Positions 16,179 to 25,738 of a stretch of DNA of 64,000 bases are shown piece by piece; positions within the stretch are counted from its first letter, which is position 1, and each line of letters starts with the position of its first letter. The translations under genes and the position numbers were made by a program. The DNA lies in NCBI RefSeq assembly GCF_020404845.1, contig NZ_JAIOJZ010000008.1:114769-178768 (forward strand), read 5' to 3'. The stretch comes from Streptomyces hyderabadensis. Lineage in GTDB: Bacteria; Actinomycetota; Actinomycetes; Streptomycetales; Streptomycetaceae. The notes under the pieces were generated by a model, which made no database searches, was not told where the DNA came from, and worked only from the letters and a program-made list of their open reading frames with translations.

Positions 16179-18359
16179 TCAGCGGCCGTCCGTGAAGACC
16201 TCGCCCTTCTCGGCCTTCGCCACCAGCAGGGCGGGCGGGGTGAAGCGCTCGCCGTAGCGGTCGGCCAGCTCGCGGGCGCGGGCGACGAAGCCCGGCAGGC
16301 CGCCCTCGTAGCCGTTGATGTACTGCAGGACGCCGCCGGTCCAGCCCGGGAAGCCGATGCCGAAGATCGAGCCGATGTTGGCGTCGGCGACGGAGGTCAG
16401 CACGCCCTCCTCCAGGAGCTTGACGGTGTCCAGCGCCTCCGAGAAGAGCATCCGCTCCTGCATGTCGGCGAACGGGATCTCGTACCCCGGCTTGGTGAAG
16501 TGCTCGCGCAGGCCCGGCCAGAGACCGGCCCGCTTGCCGTCCTCGCCGTATTCGTAGAACCCGGCGCCGCCACTGCGTCCCGGGCGGCCGAACTCGTCGA
16601 CCATGCGGTCGACGACCGCCTCGGCGGGATGCGCGGTCCAGGTGCCGCCCGCCTCCTCCACGGCCCGCTTCGTCTCCGCGCGGATCTTCCGCGGGAGGGT
16701 CAGGGTCAGCTCGTCCATCAGGGACAGCACCTTGGCCGGGTAGCCGGCCTGGGCCGCCGCCTGCTCCACGGAGGCGGGCTCGATGCCCTCACCGACCATG
16801 GCGACGCCCTCGTTGATGAAGTGGCCGATGACCCGGGAGGTGAAGAAGCCCCGCGAGTCGTTGACCACGATCGGCGTCTTGCTGATCTGCCGGACCAGGT
16901 CGAAGGCGCGGGCCAGCGCCTCGTCGCCGGTCCGCTCCCCCTTGATGATCTCCACCAGCGGCATCTTGTCCACCGGCGAGAAGAAGTGCAGCCCGATGAA
17001 GTCGGTCTGCCGCTCGACGCCCTCGGCCAGCGCCGTGATCGGCAGCGTCGAGGTGTTGGAGCACAGCAGGGCGTCGGGGGCGACGACGTGCTCGATCTCC
17101 TGGAACACCTTGTGCTTGAGCGAGGTGTCCTCGAAGACCGCCTCGATCACCGCGTCGCAGCCCGCCAGATCGGCCACCTCGGCGGTCGGCGTGATCCGGG
17201 CGAGGAGCGCGTCCGCCTTCTCCTGGCTGGTACGGCCCTTGGCGACGGCCTTGGCGCACAGCTTCTCCGAGTAGCCCTTGCCCTTGACCGCCGATTCCAG
17301 GGAGACGTCCTTGAGCACCACTTCGATGCCCGCGCGGGCGCACGAGTAGGCGATGCCCGCGCCCATCATCCCGGCGCCCAGGACGGCGACGTTGGTGACC
17401 TTCCGGGGCTCGACGCCCTTCGGGCGGTTCGCGCCCGAGTTCACCGCCTGGAGGTCGAAGAAGAACGCCTGGATCATGTTCTTCGAGGTCTGCCCGGCGG
17501 CCAGTTCGACGAAGTAGCGGGCCTCGATGACCTGGGCGGTCTCGAAGTCGACCTGGGAGCCCTCGACGGCGGCGGCCATGATGTTGCGCGGCGCCGGGTA
17601 GGGGGCGCCGTTCGTCTGCTTGCGCAGGTTGGCCGGGAAGGCGGGCAGGTTGGCCGCGAACTTCGGGTGGGACGGGGTGCCGCCGGGGATGCGGTAGCCG
17701 GGCTTGTCCCAGGGCTGGGCCGACTCCGGATGGGCGTCGATGAAGGCGCGGGCCTTGGCGAGCATGTCCTCGCGGCTGTCGGCGACCTCGTCGACCAGGC
17801 CGTTCTCCTGGGCGCGGCGGGGGTTGTACTGGGTGCCCTGGAGGAGCACCTTGAGGAGCGCGTCGGTGATGCCGAGCATCCGGACGGTGCGGACCACGCC
17901 GCCGCCCCCGGGCAGCAGGCCGAGGGTGACCTCGGGGCAGCCGATCTTGGAGCCGGGTGCGTCGAGGGCGACGCGGTGGTGGCAGGCGAGCGCGATCTCG
18001 TAACCGCCGCCGAGGGCCGCGCCGTTCAGGGCGGCGACGACGGGCTTGCCGAGGGTCTCGATGCGGCGCAGGTTCCGCTTGATGGCCATGCCGCCGTCGA
18101 AGAGGTCCTGGGCGGTCTCGGGGGTGACGCGGATGAGGTCGCGCAGGTCGCCGCCGGCGAAGAAGGTCTTCTTCGCGGAGGTGACGATGACGCCCCGGAT
18201 GCCGTCCTTCTCGGCCTCCAGGCGGTCGGTGACGGCCGCCAGGGAGTCGCGGAACGCCTGGTTCATGGTGTTCGCGGACTGGTCGGGGTCGTCGAGGACG
18301 AGGGTGACGACACCGGTGTCGTCCTGCTCCCAGCGGATGGTGGTGGGCTCGGTGCTCAT
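16179..18359 (-). CDS. fadB: Fatty-acid oxidation multifunctional protein: enoyl-CoA hydratase / 3-hydroxyacyl-CoA dehydrogenase
   Basis: The 726-residue product carries both middle steps of beta-oxidation. The N-terminal crotonase fold (about 1-200) shows the oxyanion-hole loops GGDLRDL and GAALGGGYEIALACHHR. The NAD-binding 3-hydroxyacyl-CoA dehydrogenase domain starts near residue 321 with VAVLGAGMMGAGIA and includes LHFFSPVDKMPLVEII. Two C-terminal 3HCDH domains follow (FFTSRVIGHFINEG). Length and order match FadB/FadJ alpha subunits. It is the last gene of a three-gene minus-strand operon after the CaiB-type transferase and thiolase genes. GGAG lies about 9 nt before the ATG. The 83-nt gap before it contains a short tandem repeat. 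Confidence 0.95.
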   Translation of the reverse strand: MSTEPTTIRWEQDDTGVVTLVLDDPDQSANTMNQAFRDSLAAVTDRLEAEKDGIRGVIVTSAKKTFFAGGDLRDLIRVTPETAQDLFDGGMAIKRNLRRIETLGKPVVAALNGAALGGGYEIALACHHRVALDAPGSKIGCPEVTLGLLPGGGGVVRTVRMLGITDALLKVLLQGTQYNPRRAQENGLVDEVADSREDMLAKARAFIDAHPESAQPWDKPGYRIPGGTPSHPKFAANLPAFPANLRKQTNGAPYPAPRNIMAAAVEGSQVDFETAQVIEARYFVELAAGQTSKNMIQAFFFDLQAVNSGANRPKGVEPRKVTNVAVLGAGMMGAGIAYSCARAGIEVVLKDVSLESAVKGKGYSEKLCAKAVAKGRTSQEKADALLARITPTAEVADLAGCDAVIEAVFEDTSLKHKVFQEIEHVVAPDALLCSNTSTLPITALAEGVERQTDFIGLHFFSPVDKMPLVEIIKGERTGDEALARAFDLVRQISKTPIVVNDSRGFFTSRVIGHFINEGVAMVGEGIEPASVEQAAAQAGYPAKVLSLMDELTLTLPRKIRAETKRAVEEAGGTWTAHPAEAVVDRMVDEFGRPGRSGGAGFYEYGEDGKRAGLWPGLREHFTKPGYEIPFADMQERMLFSEALDTVKLLEEGVLTSVADANIGSIFGIGFPGWTGGVLQYINGYEGGLPGFVARARELADRYGERFTPPALLVAKAEKGEVFTDGR

Positions 18360-18380
18360 GAGGATGTGCTCCAGGTGATC

Positions 18381-18433
18381 CGTCGTGGCCGTCGTGGGCC
18401 GTCGTGGGCCGTCGTGGCCGGTCGTATCCGTCG
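18381..18433. repeat. Short tandem repeat (about 10 bp x 4-5) between thiolase and fadB genes
   Basis: CGTCGTGG(G)C units follow each other with 9-10 nt period and decay at the right end. It lies in the 83-nt gap within the operon, in the leader of fadB. Confidence 0.7.
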
Positions 18434-18442
18434 GGAGGGGGG

Positions 18443-19657
<1,215 letters not shown>

Positions 19658-19668
19658 TGGCAGGCCTT

Positions 19669-20850
19669 TCACTGAGGGTTGTGCACTGCGGGGTTCGGAA
19701 GGGACGCGGGGGCCCAGCCGGGGGCCAGCCCCCAGTCGCGGACCACGGCCTCGGTGTCGGCGCCGGGCCGGGCGGGCCCGGTGCGGACGGCGGTGGGGGT
19801 CGCGGAGAAGCGGGGTGCGGGGGCGGGCTGGGTGATGCCGTCGTGGTCGGTGAAGGTGGAGCGGGCGGCCAGGTGCGGGTGGTGCGGGGCCTCGCGCAGC
19901 GTCAGGACGGGGGCCGTGCAGGCGTCGGAGTCGGCGAAGACGGCCGTCCACTCGTCGCGGGTACGGGACTTGAACCGGGCGGCGACGGCCGCGCGCAGCT
20001 CCGGCCAGCGGGACATGTCGTCACGGGCCGGTGCCGGCTCCGGGATGCCGAGCAGCCGCATGAACTCGGCGTAGAACTGCGGCTCCAGGGCGCCGACCGC
20101 CATGTACCGGCCGTCGGCGGTCTCGTAGGTGCCGTAGAAGGGGCAGCCGCCGTCGAGGAGGTTGGCGCCGCGCCGGTCCTGCCAGCCGCCGGCGGAGAGC
20201 ATGCCGTGGATCATCGCGGAGAGGTGGGCGGTGCCGTCGACGATGGCGGCGTCCACGACCTGCCCGGTGCCGCTCTCGCGCGCGTGGTGCAGGGCGGCGA
20301 GGATCCCGACGACCAGGTAGAGGGAGCCGCCCGCGTAGTCGCCGAGGAGGTTGGCGGGGACGGCCGGGGGCTCGTCGGGGGCGCCGATCATGCCGAGGGC
20401 GCCGGTGAGCGCGATGTACCCGATGTCGTGCCCGGCGCGCTGCGCGAGCGGACCGTCCTGGCCCCAGCCGGTCATCCGGCCGTAGACGAGGCGCGGGTTG
20501 CGGGCGTGGCAGTCCCCGGGGCCGACGCCGAGCCGTTCGGCGACGCCGGGGCGGTAGCCCTCGATCAGGACGTCGGCGCGGGCGGCCAGGCCGAGGACGC
20601 GGGCCGGGCCGTCCGGTGCCTTGAGGTCGACGACCACGGAGCGCTTGTTGCGGTTGGTGACGTCGTGGGCGGGGTCGATGCCGAGGCCGGGCCCGCCGGG
20701 ACGGTCGACGCGCACGACGTCGGCGCCCAGGTCGGCCAGGAGCATGGCGGCGAAGGGGCCGGGGCCGATACCGGCCAGCTCGACCACGCGCACCCCGGTG
20801 AGCGGGCCGTCGGTGCCCGGCGTCCGCGTCGGCGTCTTCGCTTCCGACAT
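19669..20850 (-). CDS. CaiB/BaiF family CoA-transferase / alpha-methylacyl-CoA racemase-like protein
   Basis: A 393-residue class III CoA-transferase-fold protein. The N-terminus [37 protein letters not shown] and the later [15 protein letters not shown] are typical of the family; the [18 protein letters not shown] stretch and the following [14 protein letters not shown] carry the catalytic-type Asp and His positions seen in alpha-methylacyl-CoA racemases. Racemisation of 2-methylacyl-CoA would allow branched-chain or steroid side-chain acids into beta-oxidation, which fits the thiolase and FadB genes downstream in the same operon. It is the first gene of the operon. The ATG is preceded by GGGGGCTGG. 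Racemase versus CoA-transferase cannot be settled by eye; I favour racemase. Confidence 0.88.
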   Translation of the reverse strand: MSEAKTPTRTPGTDGPLTGVRVVELAGIGPGPFAAMLLADLGADVVRVDRPGGPGLGIDPAHDVTNRNKRSVVVDLKAPDGPARVLGLAARADVLIEGYRPGVAERLGVGPGDCHARNPRLVYGRMTGWGQDGPLAQRAGHDIGYIALTGALGMIGAPDEPPAVPANLLGDYAGGSLYLVVGILAALHHARESGTGQVVDAAIVDGTAHLSAMIHGMLSAGGWQDRRGANLLDGGCPFYGTYETADGRYMAVGALEPQFYAEFMRLLGIPEPAPARDDMSRWPELRAAVAARFKSRTRDEWTAVFADSDACTAPVLTLREAPHHPHLAARSTFTDHDGITQPAPAPRFSATPTAVRTGPARPGADTEAVVRDWGLAPGWAPASLPNPAVHNPQ

Positions 20851-20896
20851 CCAGCCCCCAGCTCTGTGACACAACCGATGTAACACCAGCGATGCT

Positions 20897-20910
20897 AAGA
20901 ACGTGTTCCA
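20897..20910. promoter_or_regulatory. KstR-like operator candidate
   Basis: The sequence AAGAACGTGTTCCA matches the published KstR consensus TNNAACNNGTTNNA except for the first T. It lies 47 nt upstream of the CaiB-type start. KstR is the TetR repressor of mycobacterial cholesterol/lipid catabolism. Assigning a KstR-like protein here is inference. Confidence 0.45.
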
Positions 20911-20930
20911 CTGGGCACAAGACCCGGGCG

Positions 20931-20944
20931 AGCAAGCGCTTAGC
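20931..20944. promoter_or_regulatory. AAGCGCTT palindrome (KstR2-like half match)
   Basis: AGCAAGCGCTTAGC contains the perfect 8-bp palindrome AAGCGCTT. Its left half fits the KstR2 consensus ANCAAGNNCTTGNT fully and the right half partly. It lies 20 nt from the KstR-like site in the same divergent region. Confidence 0.35.
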
Positions 20945-21057
20945 CAATTATGGTGCAGGCTCCTCTCCGGGCCGCGCGCTCCTCACGCTAGCCTCAGCCA
21001 CCGGCAACGGCGCGTGCTGCGGACCCAGGGGTTGCCGACGGGTGACGAAGGGATGTC

Positions 21058-22248
21058 ATGAGCAGGCTGAAAGCGGCCGACCGGCCGTACGACATCGTGC
21101 TGTTCGGGGCGACGGGGTTCGTCGGCGAACTGACGGCGGAGTACCTCGCCGCACACGCCCCGGACGGCCTGCGCTGGGCGATCGCCGGCCGCGACGCGGA
21201 GAAGCTGGGCCGCCTGCGTGACCGGCTGACCGGCACCGCCGACAGCTCGGCGGACCTCGGCGTGCTGCACGCGGACGTGTCCGATCCGGCCTCGCTGCGC
21301 GCGCTCGCCGAACAGGCGCGCGTGCTGGCCACGACCGTCGGCCCCTACGTCCGGCACGGCGACGCGCTGGTCGCCGCCTGCGCCGACGCCGGCACGGACT
21401 ATCTCGACCTCACCGGGGAGCCCGAGTTCGTGGACCTGGCGTACGTCCGCCACGACGCCCGCGCCCGGGAGACCGGCGCCCGCCTGGTGCACGCCTGCGG
21501 CTTCGACTCCGTCCCGCACGACCTCGGCGTGTACTTCACCGTGCGGCAGCTGCCGGAGGGCGTGCCGCTGAGGGTGGACGGCTTCGTGCGGGTCGGCGCC
21601 GCGTTCTCGGGCGGTACCTTCGCCTCCGCCCTGGGCCAGTTCGCGCGGGGGCGGCAGCTGCGGGCCGCCGCGCTGGAACGCCGGCGGCACGAGCCCCGGC
21701 TGGTCGGCCGCCGTGTGGTGACACCGACGGGGGCGCCGCGGTTCGCCGGGGAGGTGGGGGCGTGGGCGCTGCCGCTGCCGACCGTGGACGCGCAGATCGT
21801 GCGCAGGTCCGCGAAGGCCCTGGACCGCTACGGCCCGGACTTCCGCTACCGCCACTACGCGGCCGTGCGGCGGCTGCCGGTCGCGGTGGGCGGGACGGCG
21901 GCCGTGGGCGCGCTGGTGGCGGCGGCCCAGGTGCCGCCCGCGCGGCGCTGGCTGTCCGGACGGCTCGCGCCGGGCCAGGGCCCGAGCGCCGAACGGCGGG
22001 CGAAGAGCTGGTTCTCGGTCCGCTTCGTCGGCGAGGGCGGCGGCCGGACGGTGTTCACCGAGGTCGCGGGCGGCGACCCCGGGTACGACGAGACGGCCAA
22101 GATGTTCGCCGAGGCGGCGCTGTGCCTCGCCCTCGACGCCCTGCCGCCGACGGCCGGGCAGGTCACGACGGCCGTGGCGATGGGCGACGCGCTGACCGAG
22201 CGGCTGCGGGCGGCGGGCATCGGCTTCCGGGTGGCCGCGACCCGCTGA
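21058..22248 (+). CDS. Saccharopine dehydrogenase-like trans-acting enoyl reductase family protein
   Basis: A 396-residue NAD(P)-binding protein. The N-terminal Rossmann fold opens with YDIVLFGATGFVGELTAEYLA (about 10-30), followed by WAIAGRDAEKL and TVGPYVRHGDALVAAC; the conserved CGFDSVPHDLG lies near residue 145. This pattern belongs to the saccharopine-dehydrogenase-like family that includes the mycobacterial trans-acting enoyl reductase Rv2953. No lysine-biosynthesis context exists here. GAAGGG precedes the ATG at good distance. It is divergent from the CaiB-type gene operon, and the shared region carries two TetR-type dyads, so joint control with acyl-CoA catabolism is plausible. The substrate is unknown. 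Confidence 0.88.
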   Translation: MSRLKAADRPYDIVLFGATGFVGELTAEYLAAHAPDGLRWAIAGRDAEKLGRLRDRLTGTADSSADLGVLHADVSDPASLRALAEQARVLATTVGPYVRHGDALVAACADAGTDYLDLTGEPEFVDLAYVRHDARARETGARLVHACGFDSVPHDLGVYFTVRQLPEGVPLRVDGFVRVGAAFSGGTFASALGQFARGRQLRAAALERRRHEPRLVGRRVVTPTGAPRFAGEVGAWALPLPTVDAQIVRRSAKALDRYGPDFRYRHYAAVRRLPVAVGGTAAVGALVAAAQVPPARRWLSGRLAPGQGPSAERRAKSWFSVRFVGEGGGRTVFTEVAGGDPGYDETAKMFAEAALCLALDALPPTAGQVTTAVAMGDALTERLRAAGIGFRVAATR

Positions 22249-22262
22249 ACGGCCGGCCCGGG

Positions 22263-22433
22263 AGGGTACGGGCGGCCCGGCGAAGAACAGCCGTCCGGCG
22301 AAGTACAGGCCGTCCGCCTGAGTACGGGCCGTCCGGCGAAGTACGGGCGGCCTGCCGGAGTACGGGCCGTCCGGCGAAGTACCGGCGGTCCGACCGGAGT
22401 AGGGGCAGTCCTGCGACGTACGGGCGGTCCGGC
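22263..22433. repeat. Tandem minisatellite with 18/20-nt units (38-nt higher-order period)
   Basis: About nine copies of a GAAGTACGGGCCGTCCGGC-like unit follow each other. Units alternate between 20 nt and 18 nt, so pairs repeat every 38-39 nt; the 18-nt copy GAGTACGGGCCGTCCGGC occurs twice exactly, 38 nt apart. It fills the space between the convergent enoyl-reductase and small membrane-protein genes. I see no ribosome site that would make it coding. Confidence 0.85.
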
Positions 22434-22449
22434 GGTCCCGGGGCCGGGG

Positions 22450-22596
22450 CTACCCGGACCATCCGGCGATCGTGTAGATCATCCCGCCGATCCAGGCCAG
22501 CCCCGCGCCCACCGCCAGCACCAACCCGGCGACCACGGCACGCTCGACGGGCCGGCCGGGCTGGGCCGAGTACTTGGGTGCGCGGTGTGTCGTCAT
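22450..22596 (-). CDS. Small single-span membrane protein (48 aa)
   Basis: A 48-residue product: a short hydrophilic N-terminus (MTTHRAPKYSAQPGRPVER) followed by one hydrophobic segment AVVAGLVLAVGAGLAWIGG continuing to the C-terminus. It is predicted to span the membrane once. The composition and third-position GC are those of a real gene, and the ATG has GGTGG about 11 nt upstream on its strand, a weak ribosome site. I do not recognise the family. It ends at the minisatellite, whose transcription it would run into. Confidence 0.55.
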   Translation of the reverse strand: MTTHRAPKYSAQPGRPVERAVVAGLVLAVGAGLAWIGGMIYTIAGWSG

Positions 22597-22702
22597 GCGT
22601 CCACCCTGCCGGGACCACCGGCGGCGGCACATCCGTACGGGTACTCAGATCGGCCTGGGGGACGATCGCGCCGGCCCATTCCGCCGTGAAAGCCTTGACG
22701 GC

Positions 22703-22897
22703 ATGAAGTTCGTTTTCGAAGTCACCATGGACGAAGGCGCGCTCGCCGAGGACCCCGCGGGCGAGTTGCAGCGGATCCTGCGGTACTGGGGCGGCAACCT
22801 GAAGCACTACGAGCTGCGGCCCGGCGACGGCTCGGCGATCTACGACTCGGCGTACCAGGAGGTGGGCCGCTGGAGCATCACCGAGCAGGCCGACTAG
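22703..22897 (+). CDS. Small conserved hypothetical protein (64 aa)
   Basis: A 64-residue soluble protein beginning MKFVFEVTMDEGALAEDP, with a helical middle (AGELQRILRYWGGNLKHYEL) and an end rich in Asp, Tyr and Ser (GSAIYDSAYQEVGRWSI). It resembles small conserved Streptomyces proteins without known function. No membrane segment or metal motif is visible. The ribosome site is weak (GAAAG, 12 nt away). Its stop codon overlaps the stop of endonuclease V on the other strand by three bases, so the two genes are strictly convergent. Confidence 0.6.
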   Translation: MKFVFEVTMDEGALAEDPAGELQRILRYWGGNLKHYELRPGDGSAIYDSAYQEVGRWSITEQAD

Positions 22898-23586
22898 GCG
22901 GCGTCCCGCAGGGCCGCGCGGCACAGCGCGTCGGCCCTGCGGGTGGTCTCCGGCAGCCGGTGGGCGGGCGTCAGGGCCAGGGCGTGGGCGCAGGCGTTGC
23001 CGAGTCCCACCCGGTGCCCGACGGAGACGAAGACCGGTTTGACGGCATCGCGGGTGCGCACCGCACGCCCGACCTCCTCGGCGCCCGCGAGCAGCGGCGA
23101 CGTACTGCCGCGCGGGGTGTCCGGGGCGTCGTACGTGAAGGTGAAGGGGTTCTTGGCCACGCCGATCGTGGGCAGGCCGGTGAGGACGCCCAGGTGGCTG
23201 GCGAGGCCGAAGCGGCGCGGGTGGGCCAGGCCGTAGCCGTCGCACACGACCAGGCCCGGCGGGCAGGGCAGCGCCTCCAGGGCGGCCAGCACGGTCGGGA
23301 TCTCCCGGAAGGCGAGCAGGCCGGGCACGTAGGGGAAGGAGATGCGCCCGACGGCGGTGGCCTCGGCGACGACGGCGAGGGTCCGGGCGTCCAGTACGAC
23401 GGCCGCCGCCGCGACGACGTCCCGCTCGTCGTCGTAGGCGACGTCCACCCCGGTCACCCGGCCGGTGCCGGGCGGGGGTCCGGGCTCGTCGAGCACCACG
23501 CGGGCGCGCAGCTCGTCTTGGACGGCGCGGGCCCGCCCCTCGGTCGTGGGCCAGTCGGCGGGGATCTCGGCGGTCACGGTCGTCAT
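22894..23586 (-). CDS. nfi: Endonuclease V (deoxyinosine 3' endonuclease)
   Basis: Repairs deaminated adenine by cutting the second phosphodiester bond 3' of deoxyinosine. The 230-residue product has the Nfi core: GVDVAYDDERDVVAAAAVVLD with the catalytic Asp of the GVDV motif (about residue 46), FPYVPGLLAFREIP, the second acidic motif VVCDGYGLAHPRRFGLASHLGV, and GVAKNPF, followed by KPVFVSVGHRVGL. All metal-binding acidic residues appear present. Length is normal. It starts with ATG and is divergent from the YciI gene, with 58 nt between the start codons. Confidence 0.94.
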   Translation of the reverse strand: MTTVTAEIPADWPTTEGRARAVQDELRARVVLDEPGPPPGTGRVTGVDVAYDDERDVVAAAAVVLDARTLAVVAEATAVGRISFPYVPGLLAFREIPTVLAALEALPCPPGLVVCDGYGLAHPRRFGLASHLGVLTGLPTIGVAKNPFTFTYDAPDTPRGSTSPLLAGAEEVGRAVRTRDAVKPVFVSVGHRVGLGNACAHALALTPAHRLPETTRRADALCRAALRDAA

Positions 23587-23631
23587 GGTGGCCGTCAGCC
23601 TAACGGGAGCGGGCCCGGCCGGAGCCAGGGG

Positions 23632-23637
23632 TAGGCT
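23632..23637 (+). promoter_or_regulatory. Candidate -10 for a leaderless YciI gene
   Basis: TAGGCT ends 7 nt before the ATG. No Shine-Dalgarno separates them. Confidence 0.4.
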
Positions 23638-23644
23638 CGCGATC

Positions 23645-23944
23645 ATGTTCGTACTGGAGCTGTCCTACACCGCCCCGCTCGACGCCGTGGACGCCGTCCT
23701 CGCGGACCACGTGGTCTGGCTCGACGGGCTCTACGCCCAGGGCGTCTTCCTGGCGTCCGGGCGCAAGGAGCCCCGCGACGGCGGGGTGATCATCGCCGTC
23801 GCGGCGGACCGTGCGCGGATCGAGGAGATCACCGCGGGCGACCCGTTCGTCAGGGCGGGTGTGTGCACCTACCGGATCACCGAGTTCGTCGCCACGAAGA
23901 CGGCGCCCGCGCTGGAGCGCTACCGGGAGACGCTCGGCGGGTAG
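23645..23944 (+). CDS. YciI-family protein
   Basis: A 99-residue protein of the dimeric alpha/beta ferredoxin-like YciI family. The pattern MFVLELSYTAPLDAVDAVLADHVVWLDGL has the conserved histidine and aspartate after the first strand (DHVVWL), then GVFLASGRKEPRDGGVIIA and DPFVRAGVCTYRITEFVAT. In related proteins the His/Asp pair lines a possible active site, but physiological function is not established. It converges with the plasmid-stabilisation-type gene. The upstream longer frame overlaps the endonuclease V gene and is not coding. Confidence 0.9.
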   Translation: MFVLELSYTAPLDAVDAVLADHVVWLDGLYAQGVFLASGRKEPRDGGVIIAVAADRARIEEITAGDPFVRAGVCTYRITEFVATKTAPALERYRETLGG

Positions 23945-23951
23945 CCGCGGC

Positions 23952-24281
23952 TCACTTGCCCAGCGCCTGGCGCAGCTCGCCCTTGTTCATGCTCGAACGG
24001 CCGTGCACGTCACGGCGCTTGGCCTCCTGGTACAGCTGGTCGTAGGTGGGTCCCTGGGGTCCCTGCCGGTTCCCGGACCGCTGGCCGCCGCGCTTGCTCG
24101 CCGACTTGTCCTGCGTCGAGGTGCGGCTGGCGGTCTTCGACTCGCCGGACTGCGCGCGCTCCTTGTTCACCGTCCGCGCCGCGATCTCCTTGGCGCGGCC
24201 GGTGCTCTCGCCGCGGTCCTTCGCGCTCTTCTTGATGTGCTCGTACTGCCGTTCCCGTTTGGAGTTCGAACCGCTCGGCAT
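23952..24281 (-). CDS. Small basic 'plasmid stabilization'-labelled protein with Rho_N/SAP-like C-terminus
   Basis: A 109-residue highly charged protein. The first 75 residues are Lys/Arg/Ser/Glu-rich and probably disordered (RERQYEHIKKSAKDRGES, TASRTSTQDKSASKRGGQR). The last 30, TYDQLYQEAKRRDVHGRSS then MNKGELRQAL, match the helix-turn-helix style of the Rho N-terminal/SAP motif, which binds nucleic acid. Streptomyces homologues are commonly labelled plasmid stabilization protein, but nothing here shows a toxin-antitoxin or partition role. GAGAGGAAGTGAG precedes the ATG, a strong ribosome site. DNA or RNA binding is inference. Confidence 0.75.
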   Translation of the reverse strand: MPSGSNSKRERQYEHIKKSAKDRGESTGRAKEIAARTVNKERAQSGESKTASRTSTQDKSASKRGGQRSGNRQGPQGPTYDQLYQEAKRRDVHGRSSMNKGELRQALGK

Positions 24282-24364
24282 GTCCGCTCACTTCCTCTCG
24301 CGTCCAGCTCACGTACAGCGAACGGTTACCCACGTTACGGACAAACACCCCGCTCCGCCCGGCG

Positions 24365-25480
24365 TCAGCGCTCCAGCCGGGCGACCCGGCCCTGCTCGCC
24401 CGCGGCCCAACAGCCCAGGTCCGGGGTGCAGTCCACGGTGTCGAAGGACCCGGTGTCGACGGTGCGCCAGGTGCGGCCGCCGTCCGTGGTGAGGTCGGTG
24501 CCGGTGGGGCCGACGGCGAGGGCTGCCATGCGGCTGTGCGGGAGCCAGGCGACGCCGGAGCGGTAGGCGGGCGGCGGCCGGTCGGCGGGGCGCCAGGTGC
24601 GGCCGGCGTCGGCGGTCCGGGCGGCGGCCCGCGGGGAGGCCTGCCCGGGACGGTAGTCGCCGCCGACGGCGAGGCCGTGGGCGCGGTCGCGGAAGGCGAG
24701 GGCGAAGACGCCGCGGGCCGGGTCGCCGGCCGGGACCGGCGCGTCGGTGGCCGTCCAGGTGCGCCCGCGGTCGGCGGAGTGCAGCACGCGCGCGCGTGCG
24801 GCCCCGCCGGTGGCCAGCCAGACGTCCCGCGGCCCGGCGGAGACCAGGCACTGGCCGCTGGCCGCGAATCCGGCCTCCCCGTCCTGCGCGGCCGGCATCC
24901 CGGCGTCGGGCAGCACCGTCCAGGAGCGGCCGCCGTCACTGGTCGACAGGATGCGGAACCTCCCGTCCACCGGGTCGCTCATGGCGAGGCCGTGTCGGCG
25001 GTCGAAGAAGGTGAGGCAGTCGTAGAAGGCCCGGGTGTCGGTGTTGCGGAAGGACTCGGTCCAGGTCGCCCCGCCGTCGTCGGTGCGGTAGACCCGGGAC
25101 GCCTCGCCCTCGCCGATGGACAGCGCCACGGCCCGGCGGGCGTCGAAGGCCTCGATGTCCCGGAACTCCAGTCCGCCGGCTCCGGTCGGGGAGACGTCGC
25201 GCCAGGTGCCGCCGCCGTCGGTGGTGCGCAGGACCGTGCCCCCGGTGCCGGCCACCCAGGCGGTGTGCCGGCTGACGGCGGCGAGCCCCCGGAACCGGAC
25301 GTCGTGGGCCCCGGTGTCCTTCACGTCCCAGTGCGGCCGCTGGTGCGCCTGGGCGGGCACGGCGGTCAGCGCGGCCAGCGCCGCCGCGCAGACCGCCCCC
25401 GCGAGCGCCACCCGCCCCGTACGCCTGCCACCGGCTCGAACGGACCGTACCGTGCGTCGCGTGCTTCCCAAGCGCCTCAT
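24365..25480 (-). CDS. Secreted BNR/Asp-box beta-propeller protein
   Basis: A 371-residue exported protein. A long basic n-region (MRRLGSTRRTVRSVRAGGRR) is followed by the hydrophobic AGAVCAAALAALTAVPAQA with an AQA cleavage site. The mature part has six Asp-box copies of the S/TxDxGxTW type (TDGGGTW, TDDGGATW, TSDGGRSW, SADRGRTW, TADAGRTW, TTDGGRTW), typical of the Ycf48/sialidase-like propeller fold. No sialidase catalytic arginine triad is evident. Homologues are sometimes called oxidoreductase without basis. A structural or binding role outside the cell is the safest reading. The ribosome site is weak. Confidence 0.82.
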   Translation of the reverse strand: MRRLGSTRRTVRSVRAGGRRTGRVALAGAVCAAALAALTAVPAQAHQRPHWDVKDTGAHDVRFRGLAAVSRHTAWVAGTGGTVLRTTDGGGTWRDVSPTGAGGLEFRDIEAFDARRAVALSIGEGEASRVYRTDDGGATWTESFRNTDTRAFYDCLTFFDRRHGLAMSDPVDGRFRILSTSDGGRSWTVLPDAGMPAAQDGEAGFAASGQCLVSAGPRDVWLATGGAARARVLHSADRGRTWTATDAPVPAGDPARGVFALAFRDRAHGLAVGGDYRPGQASPRAAARTADAGRTWRPADRPPPAYRSGVAWLPHSRMAALAVGPTGTDLTTDGGRTWRTVDTGSFDTVDCTPDLGCWAAGEQGRVARLER

Positions 25481-25738
25481 GGCGGGCGAAGCTAGCCCAC
25501 GGCCCGCGCGCCGTCCAGAGGGCCGCGACGGCACGCGCGTGCGGTGCGGGCGTGCCGCAAGTGCCCCGCGGGGCACGGAAGGAGAGGCGTGTCACTCCCG
25601 GGCGCCTGTGGGCATGAACGCGGTGACAGAGGTCACTCGCTCGTCGTGTGCACGGATGCGCTGATTCCGACGTCTCTTCCAGTGCCCGGCCCGCACCACC
25701 CGCGCATGCCCGTCCAGCCGTCACGAGGGAGCAAGGCG

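Noticed and set aside
22263..22433. CRISPR array
   Set aside because: Units follow each other without unique spacers and vary by substitutions; there are no cas genes.
22163..23245. Long minus-strand frame running through the minisatellite and the endonuclease V gene
   Set aside because: No ribosome site, repetitive RPY/GRPVLR-like translation only from the repeat, and it overlaps three better-supported genes.
23952..24281. Toxin-antitoxin or plasmid maintenance gene from its usual label
   Set aside because: There is no partner gene and the visible sequence is a basic disordered protein with a Rho_N/SAP-like end; no toxin fold.
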